This document shows positions 1 to 8,345 of a stretch of DNA of 64,000 nt, piece after piece. This DNA comes from Ktedonobacteraceae bacterium (GTDB taxonomy: Bacteria > Chloroflexota > Ktedonobacteria > Ktedonobacterales > Ktedonobacteraceae). Made by a program: the position numbers and the translations under genes. Numbering within the stretch: the first letter of the stretch is position 1; the number at the start of each line of letters is the position of its first letter. The notes beneath the pieces are model-generated. The model worked only from the letters and a program-made list of their open reading frames with translations. It was not told the origin of the DNA and did no database searches. Where the stretch lies: assembly GCA_035653615.1 (NCBI GenBank), contig DASRBN010000037.1:63736-127735 (forward strand), written 5' to 3'.

Positions 1-87
1 TTTGCGGTTTTTACGATCATGTTGTCGTGGTATGCGTGCAATTGACCTGGCCGGAGAAATAAGGGTGCAGGGCAACTTCCAATCTCA

Positions 88-115
88 TTGAACGTATTAC
101 TCCTTAGGATATAAT
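88..115 (+). promoter_or_regulatory. Sigma-70-type promoter for the rhomboid pair
   Basis: TTGAAC at 88-93 and a perfect TATAAT at 110-115 are separated by 16 bases. Transcription would start near 122, just before the first rhomboid gene. With a TTG start at 137 the leader would be only about 15 bases; with the ATG at 203 it would be about 80 bases. Confidence 0.55.
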
Positions 116-136
116 GGTTGGTACGAGTAGGGCGAA

Positions 137-1015
137 TTGCGCGCTGTTTATGAGGCTCTGGTGGAGAATACTCTTCTTACAAACGATAAAGATACTCGTA
201 CCATGCGGGTTCGAGCAAGCTACCGGGCCGCTATGCACGCAAACAGCAGGTTGTCAAAGTTCAAGCGTATCTCCTGGTTTACCTGGATTATTACGATTGG
301 AACCACCGGCTTCTGGTGTTTCACTGCGTATCAGGTAGCGCTGGCATCTGGCGCTTATGGCTTTCATGCTATCCTGGCAAACGTTTTTGCCGATACACAA
401 AACGCCGATGTGCTTATCCGGTATGGGGCAAAATATAATGAGGCGATTATCGCCGGACAATACTGGCGTTTTATTACGCCTATCTTTTTGCACGTCAATA
501 TTCTGCATGTGAGCCTGAATATGCTCAATTTCTTTATTCTGGGCCTATTCATCGAGCGCCTGTTCGGTCACCTGCGTTTCCTGTTGATCTACCTGCTGAC
601 GGGAGTTGTCAGCATTATCGCGAGTTTTTATTTCGCGCCGCAAGATGTCAGCGTCGGTGCGTCGGGCGCTATTTTCGGGCTGGTGGGCGCTTATAGCGTC
701 TTCATTCTGATACATCGCCGCGCGTTTAGCCATGGCGGTATCCCTGCCATCGCCTGGCTGGTGGTCATTATTGGCTTGAATCTTGGCATCGGACTGGTCA
801 TTCCTAACGTGGACAATTATGCTCATCTAGGCGGATTCGTGAGTGGCTGTCTGTTGGGATGTTTTTTCGCCCCGTTCTACGTTGTATTACCAGAAGAGGG
901 AAAATCGCAGTTGTTGGATATGCATAGCTTATCCCGCCGCTGGCCTCTTGCCCTGATAGCGATAGCAATCACGATATTTCTTGCAATTATCGCAGTACAT
1001 TTTAGTGGAGGATAA
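137..1015 (+). CDS. Rhomboid family intramembrane serine protease
   Basis: A polytopic membrane protease of about 290 residues predicted to cut substrate transmembrane helices within the bilayer. The rhomboid signature is clear: GASG with the catalytic serine at about residue 176, and an AHLGG segment with the partner histidine at about residue 230. The H-V-N-I-L-H-V-S-L-N-M stretch of helix 2, which carries the conserved His/Asn, is also present. About seven hydrophobic segments follow a short basic N-terminus. The start is uncertain. The longest frame begins at TTG 137, but ATG 203 in the same frame also fits (270 residues), and neither has a good ribosome binding site. The next rhomboid gene starts four bases after this stop codon, so the two are surely co-transcribed. 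Confidence 0.88.
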   Translation: MRAVYEALVENTLLTNDKDTRTMRVRASYRAAMHANSRLSKFKRISWFTWIITIGTTGFWCFTAYQVALASGAYGFHAILANVFADTQNADVLIRYGAKYNEAIIAGQYWRFITPIFLHVNILHVSLNMLNFFILGLFIERLFGHLRFLLIYLLTGVVSIIASFYFAPQDVSVGASGAIFGLVGAYSVFILIHRRAFSHGGIPAIAWLVVIIGLNLGIGLVIPNVDNYAHLGGFVSGCLLGCFFAPFYVVLPEEGKSQLLDMHSLSRRWPLALIAIAITIFLAIIAVHFSGG

Positions 1016-1019
1016 TCTT

Positions 1020-2276
1020 TTGGATGCACAAACAGATATTCAGACCTACCTGGAGCAAGGGAGGCGGGCACTTGCTCAGGGTCAGGGGCGGGAAGCAGCT
1101 ATCGCTTACGCGCATGCCGCTCAGATCGAGCCGAATAACCCGCTAGTTCACCTGGGTCTCGCCGAGGCAAATCTGGCCCTTGGTTCCTATGGCGTTGTCT
1201 ATATGGCCTGCCGCAAGGTGCAGGAGTTGCAGCCGGAGGGCGGCGTCGAGAGCGATATGGCAAAGACGCTGCTCGACCTGTTAGATCGCCGCTACGAACG
1301 CGCCTTGCAGGATGTCGACGCCGTAATTGCCGAGGACCCGGGCAATGCCTACGCGCATGCACTGCGCTCTTACCTGCTGCGTCTCAACCGGCAGGATTAC
1401 GATGCAGGTCTGGCGCGGGCGCGAGCTGCTCGCCTCTCGTATGGTGGAACCTTCGAAAACGTCTTTCCGCCCGTCGAGCCTGTCTATGCTGCCGGCTACA
1501 CCGGCGCACCCACTATACCCGGCGCCCCGGGGAAAAATATACCCAATGGACAGGCTATGAATGGATTTGCTCCGCCGAGAATTGAACGAGAGCAAGTACC
1601 AACATGGTCGCGCCCGAACCCTATGCAGCGCCAGGTTGTGCGCACCCGTTTCTGGATGAGCCAGAATCCGCGCTTTGTGACCAACATCTTAATTGCCATC
1701 AATGTGGTGATTTACCTGGTTCTGCTCGTGTTGAGTGCTACCATCGGACAGGGCATCGGTTCGCTGGGTGATATTGACCAGGGCGTGCTTATAAACGCAG
1801 GAGCGCAGGTTAACCTCTACGTGTCACAGGGGCAGGTATGGCGTATCTTCACTGCTATGTTCCTGCACTTCAACCTGATACACATTGGTCTGAACATGCT
1901 CTCGCTCTTCCTGATAGGGGTAGCAGTTGAAGTCTTCTTTGGCAAATGGCGCTACCTGGTGATTTACCTGGGATCTGGCATCGTGGGTGGCATTGTCACC
2001 TACTTCACGCTGCCATCGAATACTATAGCTGCTGGCGCTTCAGGAGCCATCTTCGGCGTCTTCGGTGCCCTGGGAGTCTTTTATATTGCGAACCGGCAGG
2101 CGCTGGGCAGGTATGGCACGGGCGCCATCATGAACTGGCTATTCTGGCTGGGCTTGAACCTGGTATTCGGCTTCGAGACGCCCGGCATCGGCATTCAGGA
2201 CCACATAGGTGGCCTGATTGCCGGTATAATCCTGGCCATCATCCTCATGCCCAGGAGAAGGCTCGGGCGATCATAA
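1020..2276 (+). CDS. TPR-domain rhomboid protease
   Basis: A second rhomboid protease (418 residues). It has a soluble N-terminal part of about 150 residues with TPR-like helical repeats, a Pro/Gly-rich linker, then a six-to-seven-helix rhomboid core. The catalytic serine is in GASG at residue 341 and the histidine in DHIGG at residue 395. The TTG at 1020 is chosen because GGAGG at 1007-1011 is well spaced before it; the frame is open upstream to 981 but that would overlap the first rhomboid. The TPR front end probably selects substrates or partners (inference). The pair may cut different substrates or work together, since the second carries a docking domain and the first does not. Confidence 0.88.
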   Translation: MDAQTDIQTYLEQGRRALAQGQGREAAIAYAHAAQIEPNNPLVHLGLAEANLALGSYGVVYMACRKVQELQPEGGVESDMAKTLLDLLDRRYERALQDVDAVIAEDPGNAYAHALRSYLLRLNRQDYDAGLARARAARLSYGGTFENVFPPVEPVYAAGYTGAPTIPGAPGKNIPNGQAMNGFAPPRIEREQVPTWSRPNPMQRQVVRTRFWMSQNPRFVTNILIAINVVIYLVLLVLSATIGQGIGSLGDIDQGVLINAGAQVNLYVSQGQVWRIFTAMFLHFNLIHIGLNMLSLFLIGVAVEVFFGKWRYLVIYLGSGIVGGIVTYFTLPSNTIAAGASGAIFGVFGALGVFYIANRQALGRYGTGAIMNWLFWLGLNLVFGFETPGIGIQDHIGGLIAGIILAIILMPRRRLGRS

Positions 2277-2960
2277 GGCGATCATCAAGAGCAAATATGA
2301 GTCATATTGAAGCTTGACGAACGGGGAGAGGAGGGCGTAGCCTGGTGGTCGCACTCTCCTCCTTGCCTGTTCCCCAATTCGGGATCCCTCATGTCCGCTC
2401 TTTATCCTGATAGAGATAAAGAAATATTCTGACGCTTAATGAAACGTGATCAGTCCGGTTTGGATGCTCTGGTACACTAGAGATAAGGAGTCGAGCATGC
2501 AATCTTGCTGTGACCCGGCTGAGTCACGAAGGATCCTATCCATGCCCTTTACCCCCCTTGCTCGACTCTTTTCCCCTTTCTTTCTGTGACTAGAACCATA
2601 ACTTGGCGCTGACGACACGATATGCTTCCAGTTGCGCGACATGCGGTAGCTGTATCCTGCAAACAGAGAATGGGCTTAATCGCAAAAGTGCGTGGAAAGG
2701 GTCATGATTTCATCGTGAGGGAATGCCGATGCCTCCGCTTGAGCCCTGCTCCAAACAAGGAAGTTGTCCTGTGAATATTTCACACGATTCCACACACTTT
2801 TACGAATACCCTTTTGTTGTGAATTGTTGCTCACGTCTCTCTATAGTGTCGAATGTGAAGATCTTTTCACAAACCCCAAAAAGCAAATGACATTAGGGTT
2901 TTTATCGTGTATGCTTCGACTTAGAATGAGTATGAATGGGTACAAAAACGGAGAGAATAG
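2277..2960. other. Long intergenic region, no convincing gene
   Basis: About 680 bases without a credible reading frame; the short frames here lack ribosome binding sites and family resemblance. The right third holds a cluster of TGTGAA/TTCACA dyads, listed separately. No convincing terminator or promoter is visible in the left part. Confidence 0.5.
2770..2871. promoter_or_regulatory. Cluster of TGTGAA/TTCACA dyads upstream of the MerR gene
   Basis: TGTGAA-TAT-TTCACA at 2770-2784 is a perfect inverted repeat. TGTGAA at 2854-2859 pairs with TTCACA at 2866-2871, and TGTGAA at 2818-2823 faces CTCAC at 2830-2834. Three related dyads within 100 bases look like binding sites for a dimeric regulator. 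They resemble CRP/FNR-type half-sites (TGTGA/TCACA), but the spacings of 5 and 8 bases between TGTGA and TCACA differ from the classic 6. Confidence 0.45.
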
Positions 2961-3425
2961 ATGGCATCTCACGTTTATACAACTGCTGAGGTTGTGCGGA
3001 CAACGGGCTTCTCTCATAAGCAACTGGATTATTGGGCCTCGACAGGGTTGCTTGTGCCTAGTGAGCAGCAATCGCATGGACCAGGTACCCGTAGACTGTA
3101 CTCTGTAGATGACCTGGTACAACTACAATTCATTCGCCATCTCAAAAGCTATGGGTGGTCAACACGCAAGATTGGGCAGGCAGCAAAAACACTGCGAGAG
3201 GTAATGAATGTATCTGATCCACTCAAGTATGCAATTTTGGTGAATGGGAAAAATATGCTCATTGCCCTCTGCAAAACAAAAGAAGGCGAACGAATCGCGA
3301 TTGATGCGCTGAGCGTCGGTGGACAACAAGTCATGGGCATTGTTGTAGAGATGCTAATAGAAGAAGCCTATCAGCTCACCAGTGAGATTAAAGAACCTGC
3401 GAGGGATGAGGAAGCGATCCGATGA
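2961..3425 (+). CDS. MerR-type DNA-binding regulator
   Basis: A 154-residue protein with an N-terminal winged helix-turn-helix of the MerR type. The order is Y-T-T-A-E-V, then the turn G-F-S-H-K-Q-L-D-Y-W, then G-L-L-x-P and the R-R-L-Y-S wing, followed by a helix R-H-L-K-S-Y-G-W-S. The C-terminal 80 residues match no effector domain I recognise and carry no conserved cysteine set, so the signal is unknown. GGAGAG just before ATG 2961 supports the start. The stop overlaps the next start (ATGA), so the small downstream protein is translationally coupled and probably works with it. The TGTGAA dyads upstream could control this unit. Confidence 0.78.
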   Translation: MASHVYTTAEVVRTTGFSHKQLDYWASTGLLVPSEQQSHGPGTRRLYSVDDLVQLQFIRHLKSYGWSTRKIGQAAKTLREVMNVSDPLKYAILVNGKNMLIALCKTKEGERIAIDALSVGGQQVMGIVVEMLIEEAYQLTSEIKEPARDEEAIR

Positions 3426-3613
3426 ATACCATCGACTTAAAAAATACGTTGCTAGAAGAGCTAGACTTCATCTTTATCAAAAACGGAATGAGCCATTGGG
3501 TGGAAGATATGATGCAGGATGTGCTTATTTATTCCCTAAATCATATCACGAAAAAAAGCAATCCTGGCCTACTTGTGCTCGATTGGAACACTTTAGGCCA
3601 GGAAATGCTCTGA
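3422..3613 (+). CDS. Small hypothetical protein coupled to the MerR-type regulator
   Basis: A 63-residue, weakly acidic protein beginning M-N-T-I-D-L-K. Its ATG overlaps the stop of the MerR gene by four bases, the normal sign of coupled translation, which is the main reason to believe it is real. It has no signal peptide, membrane segment, metal motif or recognised family. It may be a partner or anti-regulator of the upstream protein (inference). Confidence 0.5.
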   Translation: MNTIDLKNTLLEELDFIFIKNGMSHWVEDMMQDVLIYSLNHITKKSNPGLLVLDWNTLGQEML

Positions 3614-3648
3614 TCACTACAATCTTAAGACGCCTGTCACAATATTGC

Positions 3649-5550
3649 TTACACTGCCTCCTCCAGCAACGTTCGCCCTGTAAACTGGCTGTTATACAGG
3701 TCGGCGTAGAAGCCGTTCTTGGCCAGCAGTTCCTCGTGGGTTCCCTTCTCCACGATGGTGCCGTGATTCATGACCAGGATCAGGTCGGCGTCGCGAATGG
3801 TGGAGAGCCGGTGGGCAATCACAAAGCTCGTGCGGCCTTTCATCAGTTCGGTCATGGCCTTCTGAATCTGAATCTCGGTTCGCGTATCCACGCTGCTGGT
3901 CGCCTCATCCAGGATCAGGATTTCGGGATCGGCAAGGAACGCGCGAGCAATCGTCAGCAACTGCTTCTGGCCCTGTGAGATGTTCGAGGCCTCTTCGTTG
4001 AGAACGGTGTTATAGCCCTCAGGCAGCGTGCGAATGAAGTGATCGGCATTGGCCGCCTTCGCTGCCCGCACGATCTCATCTTCAGTAGCATTCTCGCGAC
4101 CGTAGGCGATATTGGCGCGGATGGTGTCGTTGAAGAGCCAGGTGTCCTGAAGCACCATACCGAACATGCGGCGTAACGCTCCACGCTTAATCTCCGTGAT
4201 ACCGACGCCATCGACCAGGATGCGCCCACCGTTGACCTCGTAGAAACGCATCAGCAGGTTGACCAGCGTTGTTTTTCCGGCGCCGGTCGGGCCGACAATG
4301 GCGATCATCTGCCCTGGCTGGACATCGATGTTCATATCCTGCATCAGGATGTTGTCCGGGCTATAGCCAAACCTGACATGCTCGAACTGCACCGCGCCCT
4401 CTGGATGCTCGATGACCTTCGCGTCAACGGCCTCTGGAACCTCTTCCTGCTCATCGAGTAGTTCAAAGAGGCGCTCCGCCGAGGCCATCGCCGACTGGAT
4501 AACGTTAGCGATGTTGGCCAGCATGGTAATCGGCTGCGTAAACTGCTGCGCGTACTGGATGAACGCCTGCACATCGCCAATCGCAATGGCATTCTTTGTC
4601 ACCATGATGCTGCCCACCACGGCTACGAAGACGTAGCCGATATTGCCGACGAAGCGCATCAATGGCATGATAATGCCCGAAACAAACTGCGCTCTCCAAC
4701 CTGCGTCATACAGCTTTTCGTTGCGCCGGTCGAATTCGTCGATGGCTTCGCGCTCGTGGCCGAATACTTTGACAATCTTGTGACCTGCAAGCATCTCTTC
4801 GACATGCCCATTCAGTTCACCAAGTGACCTCTGCTGCCTGCGGAAGTACTCCTGCGAGCGTTTCGCGATGCCCATGGTGATGAACAGGCTTAACGGGAAG
4901 GTCAGCAGGACGATCAGGCTGAGCAATGGGCTGATGGTTAGCATCAGCACCAGCACACCAACCAGCGTCACTGCCGAGCTAATCAACTGCGTGACACTCT
5001 GCTGGAGCGTGGTGCTGAGGTTATCCATGTCATTGACGATGCGGCTCATAATTTCGCCGTGCGTATGCGAATCAAAGTACTTCAGAGGAAGACGCGAGAG
5101 CTTCTCATCGACCTCTTTACGCAATTGATACATGGTGCGCTGTGCTACGCCCGCCATCACATACTGCTGGATGTACATGAAGATGGCGCTGATCACGTAC
5201 AATCCAAGCAAAATCAGCAGCACCGTCGCGATGTAATGGAAGTCGATCGAGGGTATGGGCAGGTGCCTCTGATACGCCTCGAACTTCGCGATTAAGCCTT
5301 CGAACAGCCTGGTTGTGGCTAATCCTAAAATTTTTGGGCCAACAATATTGAACACGGTGCCAATAATGGCCGTGATAAGCACGACGATCAACAGGAATCT
5401 CTGCGGCAGGAAGTAGCGGAGCAGGCGCAATGCCGTACCTTTAAAATCCTTGGCCTTCTCTACCGGCCTGCCCATGGCTCCCCAGCCACCTCTGCCCATC
5501 GGACCCGGCCCCATTGCGCCAGGTCGTTGTCCTCTATTTTGCATACTCAT
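3649..5550 (-). CDS. ABC exporter half-transporter, catalytically complete subunit
   Basis: A 633-residue type IV (ABCB-like) half-exporter: a Gly/Met/Pro-rich N-tail, six membrane segments (about residues 45-350), then a nucleotide-binding domain. Walker A is GPTGAGKTT (Lys426), the signature is ISQGQ, Walker B ends in L-D-E with the catalytic Glu549, and the switch histidine is His580 in IAHR. It therefore carries the consensus ATP-hydrolysing Glu/His pair. It follows the related gene at 5639-7378 on the same strand, and the two should form a heterodimer of the TM287/TM288 kind. GGGGGAAA before the ATG supports the start. A MarR gene heads the cluster, which suggests export of a toxic small molecule; the substrate cannot be read from sequence. 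Confidence 0.92.
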   Translation of the reverse strand: MSMQNRGQRPGAMGPGPMGRGGWGAMGRPVEKAKDFKGTALRLLRYFLPQRFLLIVVLITAIIGTVFNIVGPKILGLATTRLFEGLIAKFEAYQRHLPIPSIDFHYIATVLLILLGLYVISAIFMYIQQYVMAGVAQRTMYQLRKEVDEKLSRLPLKYFDSHTHGEIMSRIVNDMDNLSTTLQQSVTQLISSAVTLVGVLVLMLTISPLLSLIVLLTFPLSLFITMGIAKRSQEYFRRQQRSLGELNGHVEEMLAGHKIVKVFGHEREAIDEFDRRNEKLYDAGWRAQFVSGIIMPLMRFVGNIGYVFVAVVGSIMVTKNAIAIGDVQAFIQYAQQFTQPITMLANIANVIQSAMASAERLFELLDEQEEVPEAVDAKVIEHPEGAVQFEHVRFGYSPDNILMQDMNIDVQPGQMIAIVGPTGAGKTTLVNLLMRFYEVNGGRILVDGVGITEIKRGALRRMFGMVLQDTWLFNDTIRANIAYGRENATEDEIVRAAKAANADHFIRTLPEGYNTVLNEEASNISQGQKQLLTIARAFLADPEILILDEATSSVDTRTEIQIQKAMTELMKGRTSFVIAHRLSTIRDADLILVMNHGTIVEKGTHEELLAKNGFYADLYNSQFTGRTLLEEAV

Positions 5551-5588
5551 GCTATTTCCCCCGTGATTTTTTTATTATATAGGCAGCT

Positions 5589-5630
5589 GGCCGATGAATC
5601 GGCGGTGGGCGCGATGAATCGGCCCCTACG
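5589..5630. repeat. Dispersed palindromic repeat, family 2 copy
   Basis: Contains GGCCGATGAATCGGC followed by GGGCGCGATGAATCGG and CCCCTACG. Related copies lie at 20294-20347 and 38250-38338. It sits in the 88-base gap between the two ABC genes and would form a hairpin in their mRNA. Confidence 0.7.
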
Positions 5631-5638
5631 ATTTGCCT

Positions 5639-7378
5639 TCATGCTATTCCCTCCGCGATTTCCTCACTTGAAAGCTGCGAGAAGACGATTTCGCGATAGA
5701 CCTCGCTGGTCTGCAGCAGTTCGCGATGCGTGCCGAGGCCGGCGATTTTGCCCTCGTCCAGGACAATGATCTGGTCGGCATCCATTACGGTGCTGACGCG
5801 CTGGGCGACGATCAGAACGGTCGAATTCTGCGTCTCTTTTTTGAGCGCGGCTCGCAGTTTGGCATCGGTTTTAAAGTCCAACGCGGAGAAGGTATCGTCA
5901 AAAATGTATATTTCGGGTTTGCGAACCAGCGCGCGGGCTATCGAGAGGCGCTGCTTCTGCCCGCCGGATACGTTGGTACCACCCTGGGCAATCACCGAAT
6001 CGAAGCCATACTCCATTTTCTCGATGAACTCGCTCGCCTGCGCAACATCGGCGGCGTGCTGGATCTCTTCTTCGGTCGCATCCTCTTTGCCGTAGCGAAT
6101 GTTCTCGGCAATGGTGCCTGAGAACAGCACTGCTTTTTGTGGCACGAAGCCGATTTTCGAACGCAGGTGCTCCTGGGACATCTCACGCACATCCACGCCA
6201 TCAACCAGGATGCGGCCGCTGTCGATGTCATAGAAACGCGGGATGAGACTGACCAGCGTCGATTTGCCCGCGCCTGTTCCACCAATGATGGCGGTCACTT
6301 CGCCAGGACGCGCACTGAAGGAGATGTGCGACAGCGCCGGTTCCTCCGCACCCGGATAGCTGAAGGTCACGTCGTCGAACTCCACGTAGCCCCTCATCTC
6401 GTCCGCGCGTTTCACCTGTTCCGCATCATTGATCTCAGGCTCTATCTCCAGCACTTCATTGATGCGCGTGGCCGAGGCCGCGGAGCGTGGCAGCATGATG
6501 AACATCATCGAGATCATCAACAAGGCAAACAGAATCTGCATGGCATATTGCAGGAAAGCGATCATCGCCCCGACCTGCAAATCCCCATTATTGATACGGA
6601 TAGAGCCGAACCAGAGAATAGCGATGCTTGAAACGTTCAGTATGAACATCATGAGCGGCATCAGTGTGGCTACGATGCGGTTGACCCTGATGGAAATATC
6701 CGTCAGGTCGCGGTTCGCTACATCGAAACGCTGCTCCTCGTATTTCTGGCGATCAAACGCGCGCACAACGCGCACACCGGTCAGGCCCTCGTCCAGGATC
6801 AGGTTGAGTTTGTCTAGCTTCACCTGTATGAGTCGGAAGAGTGGAATAGCCTTGCTCATCAGGATAAGAATGGCGGCTACCAGGACAGGGATGTCCACTA
6901 CCAGAATCCAGGAGAGGCCAACGTCTTGATTGAGCGCCAGGATGATGCCGGCAACCATGGTAATCGGCGCCGTGATCATCATATTCAAGATGATCACCAG
7001 CATCTGCTGCACCTGCGTTGTATCGTTCGTCGTGCGGGTTATCAGGGAAGCAGTGCCGACAGTATCAAATTCATGCAGTGAAAATTTTTGTACATGCGTA
7101 AAAAGTTTGGCGCGGATAATCTTGCCAAAGCCGGTCGCGACCCGGGAAGAAATGAAAATGCCGATCACCGCACAAATCGTGCCACCGATGGCTACCAGCG
7201 CCATAATTCCCCCGGTGCGCCAGATGTAACCGATATCGTTTTTGATGATTCCGTTATCGATGATATCCGCCATCAAGGTTGGCAGGTACAGGTTAGCGAT
7301 GGCCTGCCCAAAGGCGAATAATACCACGAGAACGAGTAACCATCGATACGGCTTCATGAACCGCAACAATTTAATCAT
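5639..7378 (-). CDS. ABC exporter half-transporter, degenerate-site subunit
   Basis: A 579-residue half-exporter with six membrane segments and a C-terminal nucleotide-binding domain. Walker A is GGTGAGKST (Lys372) and the signature is VSGGQ. Walker B runs F-D-D with Asp495 where the catalytic Glu is expected, and the switch histidine is replaced by Gln526 (V-A-Q-R). The same Asp/Gln pair marks the TM287-type subunit of heterodimeric exporters, whose site binds but hardly hydrolyses ATP. It is thus the natural partner of the gene at 3649-5550. The ATG at 7378 follows a GGAG site. A promoter with two operator-like repeats lies immediately upstream, between this gene and the MarR gene. Confidence 0.92.
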   Translation of the reverse strand: MIKLLRFMKPYRWLLVLVVLFAFGQAIANLYLPTLMADIIDNGIIKNDIGYIWRTGGIMALVAIGGTICAVIGIFISSRVATGFGKIIRAKLFTHVQKFSLHEFDTVGTASLITRTTNDTTQVQQMLVIILNMMITAPITMVAGIILALNQDVGLSWILVVDIPVLVAAILILMSKAIPLFRLIQVKLDKLNLILDEGLTGVRVVRAFDRQKYEEQRFDVANRDLTDISIRVNRIVATLMPLMMFILNVSSIAILWFGSIRINNGDLQVGAMIAFLQYAMQILFALLMISMMFIMLPRSAASATRINEVLEIEPEINDAEQVKRADEMRGYVEFDDVTFSYPGAEEPALSHISFSARPGEVTAIIGGTGAGKSTLVSLIPRFYDIDSGRILVDGVDVREMSQEHLRSKIGFVPQKAVLFSGTIAENIRYGKEDATEEEIQHAADVAQASEFIEKMEYGFDSVIAQGGTNVSGGQKQRLSIARALVRKPEIYIFDDTFSALDFKTDAKLRAALKKETQNSTVLIVAQRVSTVMDADQIIVLDEGKIAGLGTHRELLQTSEVYREIVFSQLSSEEIAEGIA

Positions 7379-7403
7379 ACGTTTTCGTCTCCATTCAAAT
7401 TAC

Positions 7404-7454
7404 CGATATATCGTATTCTCCTTCTGATTATAACGATATATCGTATTCTGTCAA
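7404..7454 (-). promoter_or_regulatory. ABC-exporter promoter with two identical MarR-type operators
   Basis: On the minus strand TTGACA (7449-7454) and a perfect TATAAT (7427-7432) are 16 bases apart. The 16-mer CGATATATCGTATTCT occurs twice on the plus strand, at 7404-7419 and 7434-7449, 30 bases from start to start. Each contains the perfect palindrome CGATATATCG. One copy fills the promoter spacer and the other lies just downstream of the -10 box, the arrangement expected for repression by the adjacent MarR protein. Confidence 0.8.
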
Positions 7455-7487
7455 GGGAATAAAGGGAGCAATTTATCTGATGTCCGC

Positions 7488-7985
7488 TTATTTGCTACAT
7501 TCTTGCTCAGCCGGAATCTCCTGCCCAACTCGCACGAACTCTTCCAATCCGGTGAGCAGAGCCGCGCGCCCCTCCGCGCTCATAGCCAGGAAGATTGCCC
7601 GGATGCGCCTGATAAAGTGCTGGTGCGCTTCAATCAAAGCCGCGCGCCCGGTCTCGGTAAAGACGACGAAGACCTGGCGACGATCCTGCTTATCGCGGCG
7701 GCGCTCGACCAGCCCGCGTTTTTCCAGGCTATCGACCGTACGCACGACCGTGGCAGGATCGATTCCCAGCTTCCCTGCAATCGAACCGATGGTACAGGGT
7801 TCGTTCTCCTGCGCTCTCTCAACCAGCCCCAACACCATATATTGTGTCGTACTGAAGCCATGCTGGTGCGCATGTTTGAACCCGGCCCCCAATACTTTAC
7901 GCAGGTCTGAAAACGAAGTAATAAAGCGTTCGGCCTCCTCATCCACCACCCCTTGTTTCTGTGCAGTCACTATTGTATCTGTCAT
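7488..7985 (-). CDS. MarR family transcriptional regulator
   Basis: A 165-residue winged-helix regulator. The recognition region I-G-S-I-A-G-K-L-G-I-D-P-A-T-V-V-R-T-V and the wing R-R-x-D-K-Q-D-R-R are typical of MarR, with dimerisation helices on both sides. It lies directly upstream of the ABC exporter genes on the same strand, with a 110-base gap that contains the duplicated CGATATATCG palindrome. It most likely represses the exporter and releases it on binding a small hydrophobic ligand (inference from family and sites). A strong promoter at 8061-8089 drives it. No copy of the palindrome lies at its own promoter, so tight self-repression is not evident. Confidence 0.9.
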   Translation of the reverse strand: MTDTIVTAQKQGVVDEEAERFITSFSDLRKVLGAGFKHAHQHGFSTTQYMVLGLVERAQENEPCTIGSIAGKLGIDPATVVRTVDSLEKRGLVERRRDKQDRRQVFVVFTETGRAALIEAHQHFIRRIRAIFLAMSAEGRAALLTGLEEFVRVGQEIPAEQECSK

Positions 7986-8060
7986 TGTCCCTCCATATCT
8001 ACCACAAGCAACCCATTGATTCTAACAATCATTGCGAGTATCAATAATATGTACTAACAA

Positions 8061-8089
8061 AGAATATCCCAAAAGCAATGGTTTGTCAA
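8061..8089 (-). promoter_or_regulatory. Consensus sigma-70 promoter of the MarR gene
   Basis: On the minus strand TTGACA (8084-8089) is followed after 17 bases by TATTCT (8061-8066). The leader to the start at 7985 would be about 68 bases. Confidence 0.75.
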
Positions 8090-8116
8090 GGGTCAAAAGT
8101 CACTTGTAATGTGGCG

Positions 8117-8204
8117 GGGATTCTTCGTTGCACTCAGAATGACAGGCCCCGGAGACACCTGGCTGTATCCGGGGCCTGTCATTCTGAGTGCAACGAAGAA
8201 TCCC
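8117..8204. repeat. Perfect 37-bp inverted repeat, family 1 copy
   Basis: Arms at 8117-8153 and 8168-8204 are exact reverse complements around a 14-base loop. The arm contains GATTCTTCGTTGCACTCAG followed by AATGACA, the core of a repeat seen again at 14358-14493 and 36418-36476. It lies between divergent marR and padR genes and could act as a small mobile palindrome or a transcription barrier. Confidence 0.85.
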
Positions 8205-8263
8205 TGGCAAACTTCTGGAAAGCGCCAGGCAGAAATCACAAAGAAGACCCATTCAGAAAACCC

Positions 8264-8335
8264 TTGACATCTATACGTTTTTCTCGTATAGTATGTTCTA
8301 TTAGAATGTACTACTAGAACATACTATACGAGAAA
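8264..8335 (+). promoter_or_regulatory. padR promoter overlapped by a 21-bp-arm palindromic operator
   Basis: TTGACA (8264-8269), 17 bases, then TATAGT (8287-8292) make a near-consensus promoter. A perfect inverted repeat with 21-base arms (8280-8300 and 8315-8335) and a 14-base centre covers the -10 box and the start of the transcript. Each arm contains CTCGTATAGTATGTTCTA or its complement; ATGT...ACAT dyads are typical of PadR sites. This strongly suggests autorepression by the PadR protein. Confidence 0.8.
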
Positions 8336-8345
8336 GAGAAGCTTC

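Noticed and set aside
2764-3108. 114-codon plus-strand frame overlapping the MerR gene
   Set aside because: Overlaps the clearly better MerR frame and has no recognisable domain or ribosome site.
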